This document shows positions 25,227-33,013 of a stretch of DNA of 64,000 nt, in pieces. The stretch's first letter is position 1; every line of letters begins with the position of its first letter. The stretch lies in the NCBI RefSeq assembly GCF_000312665.1, contig NZ_HF536772.1, positions 3,604,688 through 3,668,687 of the forward strand, written 5' to 3'. This DNA comes from Rhizobium mesoamericanum STM3625. GTDB taxonomy: Bacteria > Pseudomonadota > Alphaproteobacteria > Rhizobiales > Rhizobiaceae. Both the position numbers and the translations under genes were made by a program. Under the pieces are notes generated by a model, which was not told where the DNA came from, ran no database searches, and saw only the letters and a program-made list of their open reading frames with translations.

Positions 25227-25673
25227 TTGAACGCGTACATCTCAGCTCTGATGGGGCTCGTCGGCGTGGCGATGGGCGGTCTGGCCTCGTTCGCCACCAC
25301 CTGGATCACGCAGCGGTCGCAGGTGAAGGAAAGGTATCGCGAGGTCGAAATCGCCAAGCGGGAGAAGCTGTTTTCAGATTTCATCGGCGAGGCAACCAGG
25401 CTCTATGGGGATGCGCTGAGCCACCAGAAGGACGACGTGTCCGACCTCGTGTTCCTTTATGCGTTGGTCGCCCGGATGCGCCTGATCTGCGCCCGTCCGA
25501 TTGTGGATGCAGCCGAACTCACGATGGACCATATCATCGAAGCCTACCTTGCGCCCAATCTATCGCTTCACGAGATCGCTGACCTCGCGCGTTCCGGCGC
25601 GATGAACTTTCTTGCCGATTTCAGCGAGGTTTGCCGAATGGAATTGGCGACGAAGTGGCCACCTGTTCAATGA
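25227..25673 (+). CDS. Small membrane-anchored protein of unknown function
   Basis: A 148-residue protein starting with TTG at 25227, with AAGGAGAGG upstream. The N terminus (residues 4–27, YISALMGLVGVAMGGLASFA) is one predicted membrane segment, followed by a basic, probably coiled region (QRSQVKERYREVEIAKREK) and a soluble helical remainder. The layout resembles a membrane-anchored cytoplasmic helical protein. No family is recognised. It lies between bdhA and a potassium channel gene, with non-coding gaps on both sides. Confidence 0.72.
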   Translation: MNAYISALMGLVGVAMGGLASFATTWITQRSQVKERYREVEIAKREKLFSDFIGEATRLYGDALSHQKDDVSDLVFLYALVARMRLICARPIVDAAELTMDHIIEAYLAPNLSLHEIADLARSGAMNFLADFSEVCRMELATKWPPVQ

Positions 25674-25860
25674 TCGGACGACGGGGGAGGTCACCTGGCA
25701 CACCACATTGTAGGGACGGCGGCTAGGTATGTTCTCGAATCTCTCCCGGATCTGCATCCTGGCGCTGTACGGTAACGGCAGGGCGCCCTCCACGCCAGAT
25801 TGAGACGAGCGAGTGAAGCTCCTCCACCAAAAAATGTCCGGGACTCGTTGAGGTAATCGG

Positions 25861-26298
25861 ATGGTACTAACGCAGTTCCTTTTTGCCGGCATTGTCAGCC
25901 TTGGCAACATCGCCGTTCATGCAGTCATCATGGTGCCCTTGGTGGCTACCGTGGATCGCGCGCTCAGATGGCGGCATCAGCTTCCCCAGGTGTGGCTCGC
26001 CGGCGTCATGATTGCCACCGTCTCTGTTCTCATGATGGCGCATGCCGTGGAGGTGACGCTCTGGGCGGCGACCTATGCATTGTTTGACGTCGCACCGCCA
26101 GGAGCCGACGACCTCTACTTCGCGTTCGTCAACTACACGACACTCGGCTACGGTGACGTGCTGCCCGTCGAGGGTTGGCGCCTCTTTGGACCGATAACTG
26201 CAATGAACGGAGTGCTGCTTTTTGGATGGTCAACTGCGGCTATATTCGAGGTTCTGACGCGCGCCATGCAACAGCGATCGGAAGCAAACGACAAGTAG
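25861..26298 (+). CDS. Two-TM-type potassium channel family protein
   Basis: A 145-residue inner-membrane protein with the selectivity filter TTLGYGD at 93–99, preceded by the pore helix DDLYFAFVNY. Hydrophobic segments fall at about 5–30, 44–72 and 110–132, so it has one more segment than a minimal 2-TM channel. There is no RCK/TrkA domain, so gating is not obvious. Start ATG 25861 follows GAGG. It stands alone, facing a gene-poor stretch. It is expected to conduct K+ across the cytoplasmic membrane. Confidence 0.87.
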   Translation: MVLTQFLFAGIVSLGNIAVHAVIMVPLVATVDRALRWRHQLPQVWLAGVMIATVSVLMMAHAVEVTLWAATYALFDVAPPGADDLYFAFVNYTTLGYGDVLPVEGWRLFGPITAMNGVLLFGWSTAAIFEVLTRAMQQRSEANDK

Positions 26299-26626
26299 CC
26301 TGCACGCAGGGGCTGGCCGGCAATGGCGCGGGGACGGATTGGCACAGCAAGTGTCCGGATGGGCAGCTCTTGCGGGTGGGCTCAGCGCAAATGAGGCCGC
26401 GAACCTGATCGGCTAAAGGCAAGAACTGCGCGAGCCGCAGGCGCCACTTCCATTCAAAACACGCGGCGACTTGTGACGCAGCGGTTCGCTTCGATGCGTT
26501 CGAGCAGTGCAAATCCGGTAATCGTGACGATTGCGATGAACGTAGAGGCCAAACCAAGCGCAATCACTGCTCTAGCCTTCGTGATAACCCATCCCGGTCC
26601 TGGAGGAGGGAAGCGGTTGAGGGTTC

Positions 26627-26704
26627 GTTCAAAGCAGCATTGTCGAGCATGGTCTCCGCCAGCAGCCGCTTCAGTTTCGTATTGGACGGCGGAACAGCCT
26701 CCTC
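26627..26704 (-). pseudogene. IS3-family OrfA remnant
   Basis: A minus-strand reading gives NTKLKRLLAETMLDNAALNE, matching the leucine-rich end of IS3-family OrfA proteins (commonly ENxKLKKLLAExMLDNAALK). The similarity is limited to about 25 residues; flanking codons do not continue the transposase and no OrfB or terminal repeats are seen. This is a fossil of an insertion sequence. Confidence 0.5.
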
Positions 26705-26910
26705 TGCTCGCATTGCCGGTAGCCCGGCAAATCCCACAAACACACCGAGCGAACCGGTTTGAACGCTGTTCCCGAGGACCATGGTCGTAAATGTCGGCCA
26801 ACGCGGCAGGAATTCGCCACAAAATCCAGTGCCCAAGCCGAACGCTCGGCGACGCTCGTCAAAGACGGTCATATCTGAGCCATTGCAAGCTCTCATCCGA
26901 ATCTCTCTCA

Positions 26911-26954
26911 CTTACACTGCACAGTGCAGTATATACTGCACTGTGCAGTGTAAG
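26911..26954. promoter_or_regulatory. 44-bp perfect palindrome, double TGCAC-type operator
   Basis: The 22-bp arm 26911–26932 is exactly the reverse complement of 26933–26954. Each arm contains its own shorter palindrome, ACTGCACAGTGCAGT on the left and ACTGCACTGTGCAGT on the right, so it looks like two adjacent repressor sites. Related TGCACT/AGTGCA sites occur at 28480–28512 and 30608–30659, both beside genes near the TetR at 27796–28458. No intact gene now adjoins this site. Confidence 0.68.
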
Positions 26955-27795
26955 GCAAGCCGGATTAGTTCGGCGATTTCGCATAGAGAGGACAATTCGA
27001 CCGCTGAAATTCGCCCGCTACCAGCAACGAAGCCACCTGCCTGATCACTCCCAAGGCACCTGGGCGATCGACGGTGGGGCAATCGGTTTTGGAGACGCCG
27101 AGTTTCCGCTGCGAAGCGCTTCAAACAGCAAGTCTGCTCTGGTGGATCTTCCCGGGTTTGGCGGTGGAACCTGTGTATCTGGCTTGATACCCCGACCAGT
27201 TCACGGCAGACGTTCATCAAACCCTGCCAGCGTGTCCCGAGATGGAGGGCTAAGATCAGCAGCACCCAATCGCGATCGGAGGCAGACGATGGTCACAAGG
27301 TGATATTGTAGATAGCATCCATCTTGCGCTTCGCGACGTTGCCAAACGAGCCTCGACTGAAGACAGGTCTGCGCGATGACCAACACAAACAAGGCTGCTC
27401 CAACAAGCTCCTGCCAAAGGTTATCGAGCCACCAGTAGCCAGGCGACAAACAACCCGACTTCATGGGATCAGGCAGAGGCTGAAGACTTGGAAAATCTGA
27501 GAGAATTTGCCTCAGCACCAATGATGATCGGTGGGTTTTAGGCCACGACGAGGCGACTATTACAGTGGTCGTCGTTCACCGTGGGAACCCTCGTCGGACG
27601 GTCAAGAGACGACAACTACCCTGAATGCTTTGATTATGATGCTGGACGCCCGACCGCAAGGCAAAGGCCGCGAATCCTTCGGAGCCCGTGGAAGACGTTG
27701 ACACCTGATACCCACATATTCAACGCGGCCGCGAACCAACACGTCTCAACCCGTCTCGTGAAACGAAGAGGTGTGCGCCGCGGCGGACGAACTCG

Positions 27796-28458
27796 CTAAC
27801 TGGCCCCACGGCTGCTGCGTGCCTTCGACCGCGGACGCCGGTATCGTTGCAGAAACATCTGGACTGTTTCTTCAACGACCTCGTCATTTGGAAAGGGTAG
27901 ACTTTCACGACCGATCATCCAGGGCCATAGAGACAGCTCGTTCAGCATCCCCATGAACTGGTGCGCAGCAAGCGCCGGACTGCGGCAGTCCAGGATACCC
28001 CGAGCCGTCTGGCTGGTGAGATACTGCACCAGCCTCTCGGTGCGGGGCTCCATCACCGCGGCAAACTCCTCTGCGATCCAGGGCAACTGGCGGGAGTCGG
28101 CGACAACCATGCGGAGAAAGCCGGAGTATTCCGGCTGCTTGTGAACGTCCAGAATCAGCCGCGCCACGAGGCGGAGCACATCCTCCACCTCGCCGTTTGA
28201 TTCCATCCCGGAGGGAAACGTGTCCTCAAGCTGCCCTGACACTCTGCGGAGCATTTCCCGAAAGATGTCTTCCTTGGTTGCGAACTGGTTGTAGAGCGTC
28301 CGTCGTGCAACGCCAGCAGCCTTTGCCAGGTCGTCCATGCTGACGAAGCCGAAGCCGCGCTGCAGGAACAAACGCCCGGCGGCCTCGATAATGGCCTCCC
28401 GCGACCCTCCATGCCGGGATTTCGGCCCGACCTCGGTTGGACTATTGCCAGCGCGCAT
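27796..28458 (-). CDS. TetR-family transcriptional regulator
   Basis: A 220-residue regulator. The helix-turn-helix region reads REAIIEAAGRLFLQRGFGFV, then SMDDLAKAAGVARRTLYNQF (residues about 20–62), with KEDIFREML after it. A C-terminal domain of the TetR_C type follows. Start 28458 has AGAGGGGG upstream; longer in-frame starts run into the palindromic operator region. TGCACT-type palindromes lie just upstream (28480–28512), upstream of the DUF2092 gene (30608–30659) and in the gene-poor stretch (26911–26954), suggesting one regulator with several sites, including its own promoter. The C terminus is basic (RRPRSKARSSRG). It may sense hydrophobic compounds exported by the RND pump. Confidence 0.9.
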   Translation of the reverse strand: MRAGNSPTEVGPKSRHGGSREAIIEAAGRLFLQRGFGFVSMDDLAKAAGVARRTLYNQFATKEDIFREMLRRVSGQLEDTFPSGMESNGEVEDVLRLVARLILDVHKQPEYSGFLRMVVADSRQLPWIAEEFAAVMEPRTERLVQYLTSQTARGILDCRSPALAAHQFMGMLNELSLWPWMIGRESLPFPNDEVVEETVQMFLQRYRRPRSKARSSRGAS

Positions 28459-28479
28459 AGCACCCCCTCTGCACCAATG

Positions 28480-28512
28480 AGTGCATTCACCTATACTGCA
28501 CTCTGAAGTGCA
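28480..28512. promoter_or_regulatory. TGCACT-type operator upstream of TetR gene
   Basis: GAGTGCA (28480–28486) and TGCACTC (28497–28503) form one dyad. TGCACT (28497–28502) and AGTGCA (28507–28512), separated by 4 bp, form another with the same spacing as in the 30608–30659 site. The position, 20–55 bp before the TetR start, fits autoregulation. Confidence 0.6.
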
Positions 28513-28565
28513 TCGCAAGGCGGATGCGTCGCCGATCCCGCCCACGTCGCCTTCTGAAGTCGGCT

Positions 28566-29618
28566 CTAGTTGCCACGAGGTGCGGCCGAGACCACAATGT
28601 TTTCCTGGACACCATAGACGACCCGCAAATTGGCCGCGGCGGCTTGAAGCCAGTCAACCGCACCTTCGGCAGTCCATGCCGTGCCATCCGGCGGCAGACT
28701 CTGAAACAGCCCCAAGATCAAGGGGTTGATGGGCGTGCTGCCGCCGCTGTTGGTCTGCACCGGACCGCCACTCGCACCGCCAACAGATGAGCCGGAATCG
28801 CCCTGAGGCCGATTGGCGACATAGGTCCCGCCGCCCTCAGAGGCACCTTCAATCGCAGACGTGCCCCCAGAAGTTGAGGACGTCCGATGTGACGACGCCG
28901 AAGACGTCCCGGGAGACGAAGCCGTAGACGTCCCCGAGGACGAAGCCGAATAAGCTGCGCGAGAGGAATCCGTATAAGATCCAGACTGGTATCCATTGGA
29001 CGCAATCGCAGCCCCGGTAGCGACCCCGGTCGCATACCCGCCGGCCAGGTAGGCTGCGCGACGATAGTCTCCACGGTCATAATAGCCACCACCATCGCCT
29101 CCGACCACGTAGTCTCCGCCGCCATAATATCCACGCCCGAAGTATCCGTTGCCATTCCCGGAGACTTTGACATCTCCGGAGTTGCTTACGGTGATATTGC
29201 CTGCGTCCTTTGCGGCGATATTGCCTCCGGAGTTCAGGAAGGCTTGGTTCCCATTGATGTTACCGCCCGAATTCAAAGTACCGCGAAGATTCTGGGACAA
29301 GTTGTTGCCCCCGCGGCCGGGCCCTTCAGCCAACTGCCCCTTTGCGCCACCAACATTTGGCGCGCCGGACGGGAATGCGTGGTTGGCCGGGGGACGATTG
29401 TGGGCGCTAAGCGGCGGACGGGAGTGGTTGATCATCGGTGCACGCGGCGTGCCGCCCATCTGCGGGCGCGGCATTGCGCCTGCGGGCGGACGGGGCGGCC
29501 CGCCGGCCGGCAAGTGAGGCGGCCCGCCTGGCGGCGGCGCAAACTGGCCAAAGGCAGTGCCCGACGTCGCGAAGGTTATCGCGAGAAGAGCGGCATAGGT
29601 CCGCTTCATATGGCACAT
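28566..29618 (-). CDS. Secreted Pro/Gly/Ser-rich protein with conserved C-terminal motif
   Basis: A 350-residue protein with a Sec signal peptide (MKRTYAALLAITFATSGTAFG, from residue 4), then a Pro-rich stretch with repeated GGPP/PPAG units, an Asn/Gly beta-roll-like section with NSGGNI repeats, a Gly/Tyr-rich part and a Ser/Thr-rich linker. The last 50 residues form a compact motif (NPLILGLFQSLPPDGTAW, then WLQAAAANLRVVYGVQEN). Start 29618 overlaps the TGA of the DUF2092 gene (TGATG) and has AAGGGG upstream. The C-terminal motif is repeated in a broken copy at 37672–37848. Probably an exported or surface protein. The function is unknown. Confidence 0.75.
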   Translation of the reverse strand: MCHMKRTYAALLAITFATSGTAFGQFAPPPGGPPHLPAGGPPRPPAGAMPRPQMGGTPRAPMINHSRPPLSAHNRPPANHAFPSGAPNVGGAKGQLAEGPGRGGNNLSQNLRGTLNSGGNINGNQAFLNSGGNIAAKDAGNITVSNSGDVKVSGNGNGYFGRGYYGGGDYVVGGDGGGYYDRGDYRRAAYLAGGYATGVATGAAIASNGYQSGSYTDSSRAAYSASSSGTSTASSPGTSSASSHRTSSTSGGTSAIEGASEGGGTYVANRPQGDSGSSVGGASGGPVQTNSGGSTPINPLILGLFQSLPPDGTAWTAEGAVDWLQAAAANLRVVYGVQENIVVSAAPRGN

Positions 29619-30586
29619 CACTTTGCCCCTTCCGATGTCGTGGCGGCCGAATTGAGATCGATCTTCTCCGCACCGGCGGGCGGATGAAAGGAGAAGTCGG
29701 AGTCGGACGGGCGCTCGTCCGTGTTCCAGTTCGTGAACTCCGCAATGAAACTGGGTTCGCCCGGAAGCGTCCGATAGGTGACGACCAGGCGATGCGGCGT
29801 GGCCGCGCTGTTGTTCTCGACCCACAATTCCAGGTCGATCCCCGACTTCTGCGCGAAAAACAGATGTCTGCACTCGATGTCGTCGACGTTATCCGTCCCG
29901 ACCTGCCGGGCGAACATGGCGTCGTCGAGAAGGACTTTGTCCGGAGAGGCTGCAAAAAGCGCGCCGAGCGGAAAATCCACGGCCAGGTTGCTTGCTACTT
30001 CATCAAGCGCGGACGGTATGTCACCCGATGCGGGGATCACCACGTACTTCTTGCTGCCGGGAAAGAAGACCGAGGCGGTCTTGCCGTCGTAGAACAGACT
30101 GTGCTGGCCGTCATCGCCAGAAAACTCGACAGCGATCCGATCGGGACGGTGCGCGGCGATTTTCATCGTATGGAAGATGTGAAGAGGTCGCCCGGATTCG
30201 TCCAGATAGACCCTGATGGTTCGCGCCGTAGTTGACAGGTCTCTTGCCATGAGGGTCTTGCCCATCTGCGAAACTGCGATGGCGGCTTCTTCACTGATTG
30301 CCGGTTTCAAGGGCGCAGCCGGTTCATCGGCCCGTGCCCCGGACCAAGCGGCGCACGCCAAAGCGGCCCCGACCCCAACGGTGCAGACGACGTTCAAGAA
30401 TGCGGGCCTCCTCGGCAGTGCACCGGAATTCGACCGCGGTAGCGACGCGGCTGTCGCATGCGCGTTCATGAGGCTGTGATCCCGGCCGCTTGGGTTGAGG
30501 TCTCCGCCGTTGACCGATGGATTCACAGTCACCTTATGTTGCCGTGCTTTCCGGACGACGGCCCCTGCACCGTTCCAAACTTTCAT
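29618..30586 (-). CDS. DUF2092-family exported protein
   Basis: A 322-residue protein with an export signal inside an extended N terminus (FLNVVCTVGVGAALACAAW before ARADEP, residues about 62–87). The mature part matches the DUF2092 type: a LolA/LolB-like beta fold with HIFHTMKIAAHRPDRIAVEF, SLFYDGKTASVFFPGSKKYV and PHRLVVTYRT. Such proteins are periplasmic and might carry hydrophobic ligands, but none is characterised that I can name. Start 30586 has AAGGA 8 nt upstream; Met at 30469 is an alternative closer to the signal. It is coupled to the Gly-rich gene by a TGATG overlap and preceded by a TGCACT-type operator. Confidence 0.8.
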   Translation of the reverse strand: MKVWNGAGAVVRKARQHKVTVNPSVNGGDLNPSGRDHSLMNAHATAASLPRSNSGALPRRPAFLNVVCTVGVGAALACAAWSGARADEPAAPLKPAISEEAAIAVSQMGKTLMARDLSTTARTIRVYLDESGRPLHIFHTMKIAAHRPDRIAVEFSGDDGQHSLFYDGKTASVFFPGSKKYVVIPASGDIPSALDEVASNLAVDFPLGALFAASPDKVLLDDAMFARQVGTDNVDDIECRHLFFAQKSGIDLELWVENNSAATPHRLVVTYRTLPGEPSFIAEFTNWNTDERPSDSDFSFHPPAGAEKIDLNSAATTSEGAK

Positions 30587-30607
30587 TTCATATATCCTTT
30601 GAATTCA

Positions 30608-30659
30608 GTATTGCACTGCAGAGTGCATTCGCTCTATATTGCACAGTGCAGTGCAATAC
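30608..30659. promoter_or_regulatory. TGCAC-type operator between DUF2092 and RND operons
   Basis: GTATTGCACTG (30608–30618) and CAGTGCAATAC (30649–30659) are perfect 11-bp inverted arms. Inside lie TGCACT–4 nt–AGTGCA and a second TTGCAC...GTGCAA unit. It sits directly upstream of the DUF2092 start (minus) and upstream of the efflux operon (plus), so it can act on both. Confidence 0.7.
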
Positions 30660-30718
30660 AAGGACAAAATAATGGCGAGCGGCATTTATGTTGCGCTTGT
30701 CAACTTTTTCTTTTATCG

Positions 30719-30764
30719 ATGTTGACATTGCCCACTCCAAGCTCTAAGTGGACGTTGTCAACAT
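30719..30764 (+). promoter_or_regulatory. ATGTTGAC-type operator/promoter of RND operon
   Basis: The element starts with ATGTTGACATTGCCCACTC and ends with GTCAACAT. It matches the element at 22192–22237 in 38 of 46 positions. TTGACA (30721–30726 region) looks like a -35 box, with TAAGTG 17 bp away. It lies about 90 bp before the first membrane-fusion gene. Confidence 0.75.
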
Positions 30765-30852
30765 GGGCGATGGCCCGCAGAAGCAATTCAATTGGAACCG
30801 CGGCGAAACGCCGGCGCCCAATCCATTCGAAAACCACACCGGAGCAAAAGCA

Positions 30853-31917
30853 ATGCAGTCTTCCCGATTGCTGGGAGTTGGTCTCGCCTGTGCAGTTCTG
30901 GCTGCCTGCGATGAGAAAGCCGCAGTGGCCCCGCCGCCGCAGCAGGTCCGCGTCGTTGCAGCGGCGGAGACCCGCTACCAACCGGGAGCTGAGATAACCG
31001 GCGAGGTGAGAGCGCGGGTCCAGACTGAGCTCTCGTTCCGCGTCAGCGGCCGGGTTGTTGAGAGAATGGTCGACGTCGGGTCACACGTCCACGCTGGCGA
31101 CGTCCTGGCGCGGCTCAACGACACGGAACAGCAGGCCGACGTCAATGTCGCCCGCGCCGCGCAGGAGTCCGCGCAAGCCGTCCTCGCGCAGAAGACGCTG
31201 GCGTTCGAGCGGTCGAAGTCGCTTTTGCAATCGCAGGCCGTGCCACGGGCGGTCTTCGACGACGCCCAGAAGGAACTGCTGAGCGCGCAGGCTTCTCTGG
31301 AGGCGGCAGAGGCCGCGTTTGCGACCGCCCAGGACGCTCTGTCCTACACCGAGTTGAGGGCGGCCGCGGACGGCATCATCACCGCGCGCAGTATCGAGAC
31401 GGGGCAGGTGGTGTCAGCGGCGCAGTCCGCCTTCACCCTCGCCCATGACGGTCCCAGGGATGCGGTGTTCGATGTCTTCGAGGCGTTCTTCCTCGACGGC
31501 CGGCCGCTGAACGACGTCGATGTGGCGCTGGTCTCGGATCCCGCGCACGACGTGCATGCCGGCATTCGCGAGGTCTCTCCCGTGATCGACGGGAAGGGCG
31601 GCACGATCCGGATCAAGGTCGGCCTTCAGGAGGCCGAGCAATGGCCGCTCGGAACGCCGGTGGTGGGGAAGTTGCGGACCTCCCAGCGCGAAGGAATCGT
31701 GTTGCCCTATACCGCAATCGCCTCCGCCGCAGGCGAACCAGCCGTGTGGCTCGTCAACCCCAAGAACCATTCGGTTTCGCTCCGCAAGATATCCGTGGGC
31801 CGGTACCGCCAGAACGATTTCGTCGTCACCGGCGGCGTGGCGGCGCCAGATGTGATCGTCACTGAAGGCGGCAAGTTCCTGAAGGAAGGCCAGGCAGTTG
31901 CCTGGGAAGGCAAGTGA
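30853..31917 (+). CDS. RND efflux membrane-fusion lipoprotein 1
   Basis: A 354-residue periplasmic adaptor. The signal ends in a lipobox (LACAVLAAC at about residues 10–18), so the mature protein would be lipidated. It shows the HlyD/AcrA order: beta/lipoyl segments (TELSFRVSGRVVERMVDVGS, HVHAGDVLARLNDTEQQ), a coiled-coil hairpin rich in Ala and Gln (residues about 85–160), the second lipoyl half (AAADGIITARSIETGQVV) and beta-barrel domains. Start 30853 has GGAG 8 nt upstream. It is the first gene of a tandem adaptor–adaptor–pump operon. Two operator families lie upstream. The substrate is unknown. Confidence 0.9.
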   Translation: MQSSRLLGVGLACAVLAACDEKAAVAPPPQQVRVVAAAETRYQPGAEITGEVRARVQTELSFRVSGRVVERMVDVGSHVHAGDVLARLNDTEQQADVNVARAAQESAQAVLAQKTLAFERSKSLLQSQAVPRAVFDDAQKELLSAQASLEAAEAAFATAQDALSYTELRAAADGIITARSIETGQVVSAAQSAFTLAHDGPRDAVFDVFEAFFLDGRPLNDVDVALVSDPAHDVHAGIREVSPVIDGKGGTIRIKVGLQEAEQWPLGTPVVGKLRTSQREGIVLPYTAIASAAGEPAVWLVNPKNHSVSLRKISVGRYRQNDFVVTGGVAAPDVIVTEGGKFLKEGQAVAWEGK

Positions 31918-31918
31918 G

Positions 31919-33013
31919 ATGACAGTCCTCCGCATATGCAGCTCTCTTTCAATTCTCCTTTCAATCCCCCTGCTAGTCGGCTGCAATCAAAACTCAGCCG
32001 CAGAAGAGCAGGCGAAACCTCGTCCCGTCAAAGTCGTCATGGCTTCGGCCGAACGGAACCAGGCGCGAAGCATGCCGGGGATCGTGCGAGCTCGCATCGA
32101 AACCGATCTCGCGTTCCGGACCCTGGGACGGGTGGTGTCCCGTAAAGTTGAGGTTGGCGACCTCGTGCACAAGGGCGACGTCCTTGGGGAGATCGATCCT
32201 CTCAGCCTGCAGCTAGCAGTCAAGAGTGCCGAGGCCGATCTTCGCAGCGCGCAGGCGCAGTTGGAGAACGCCGTTACGACGGAAATGCGCAAGCGAAAGC
32301 TAATGCAAAGCAACGCGGCAAGCATTGCAGATCACGATCTTGCCGAACAGCAACTGAAGTCGGCGACCGCCAATGCGGCGAAAGCAGCGGCCAGCCTTGC
32401 CAAGGCGCATGAGCAGCTTGGCTACGCCGCGCTGAGAGCTGAGTTCGATGGCGTCGTCACCGCCACGTTCGTAGAAATGGGCCAGACTGTATCAGCGGGC
32501 CAGCCTGTCCTGAAGCTGGCGAGACTGGAGCAGCGCGACGTGGTCGTCGACGTTCCGGAGGCGCAGTTCAGCAACGTGCGCCGGAACGATCGGTTCAACG
32601 TGGCCCTCCAGCTTGATAACAGGATTCGGGCCACTGGCTTCGTGCGCGAGATTGCGCCTCAGGCCGATCCGAACACCCGCACCTACCGGCTGAAGATCGG
32701 CATCGATCAGGCGCCCGACATATTCCGGCTCGGCGCCGTGGTGACCACGACGCCGCTTGTCAATGAAAGCACGGCGATCGCGTTACCCGTCTCCGCCATC
32801 CAGGCCAAAGGTGGGGGCAGCCAGGTATGGGTGGTCGATCGCTCGACGGCCACGGTCGCCGCGAGAGCGGTCGAACTGGATGGCCCGGCACCTGACGGCC
32901 GTTCCGTCAAGATTTTGTCGGGCCTGCGTGAAGGGGAAGAGATCGTCGTCGCCGGGATCGATGAACTTGCCGACGGACAGAAAGTGAAACTTGCACAGGA
33001 GCCAAGCCGGTGA
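31919..33013 (+). CDS. RND efflux membrane-fusion lipoprotein 2
   Basis: A 364-residue second adaptor. The signal peptide has the lipobox LLVGC (residues about 18–22). Lipoyl halves (TDLAFRTLGRVVSRKVEVGD, ALRAEFDGVVTATFVEMGQ), a coiled-coil hairpin (residues about 90–170) and membrane-proximal domains (GEEIVVAGIDELADGQKV at the end) are all present. It starts 1 bp after the previous stop and its own TGA overlaps the GTG of the pump gene, so translation is coupled throughout. Paired adaptors with one pump are known from TriABC of Pseudomonas, where both adaptors are needed. The two adaptors here are clearly diverged, so this is not a recent tandem duplication. Confidence 0.9.
   Translation: MTVLRICSSLSILLSIPLLVGCNQNSAAEEQAKPRPVKVVMASAERNQARSMPGIVRARIETDLAFRTLGRVVSRKVEVGDLVHKGDVLGEIDPLSLQLAVKSAEADLRSAQAQLENAVTTEMRKRKLMQSNAASIADHDLAEQQLKSATANAAKAAASLAKAHEQLGYAALRAEFDGVVTATFVEMGQTVSAGQPVLKLARLEQRDVVVDVPEAQFSNVRRNDRFNVALQLDNRIRATGFVREIAPQADPNTRTYRLKIGIDQAPDIFRLGAVVTTTPLVNESTAIALPVSAIQAKGGGSQVWVVDRSTATVAARAVELDGPAPDGRSVKILSGLREGEEIVVAGIDELADGQKVKLAQEPSR

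Larger units (their letters stand above)
26299..27795. other. Gene-poor, decayed stretch
   Basis: About 1.5 kb in which no intact recognisable gene is seen. It contains a short IS3 transposase-like remnant (26627–26704), a 44-bp perfect palindrome (26911–26954) and a minus-strand segment near 26460–26590 encoding one hydrophobic helix (VIALGLASTFIAIVTITGFALL) without a good start. Frames elsewhere are short and Arg/Ser-rich. It looks like the scar of insertions and deletions between the potassium channel and the next TetR gene. Confidence 0.6.

Noticed and set aside
26454..26822. Minus-strand frame with one hydrophobic helix near 26460–26590
   Set aside because: The hydrophobic segment has no plausible ATG and ribosome site, and the upstream part of the frame looks non-coding. 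It is mentioned only within the gene-poor region.
28901..28960. Tandem DNA repeats in the Ser/Thr linker of the Gly-rich protein as a mobile or CRISPR-like repeat
   Set aside because: The GACG/TCCC-type repeats are in frame and encode the Ser/Thr-rich linker, so they are coding microrepeats rather than an independent element.
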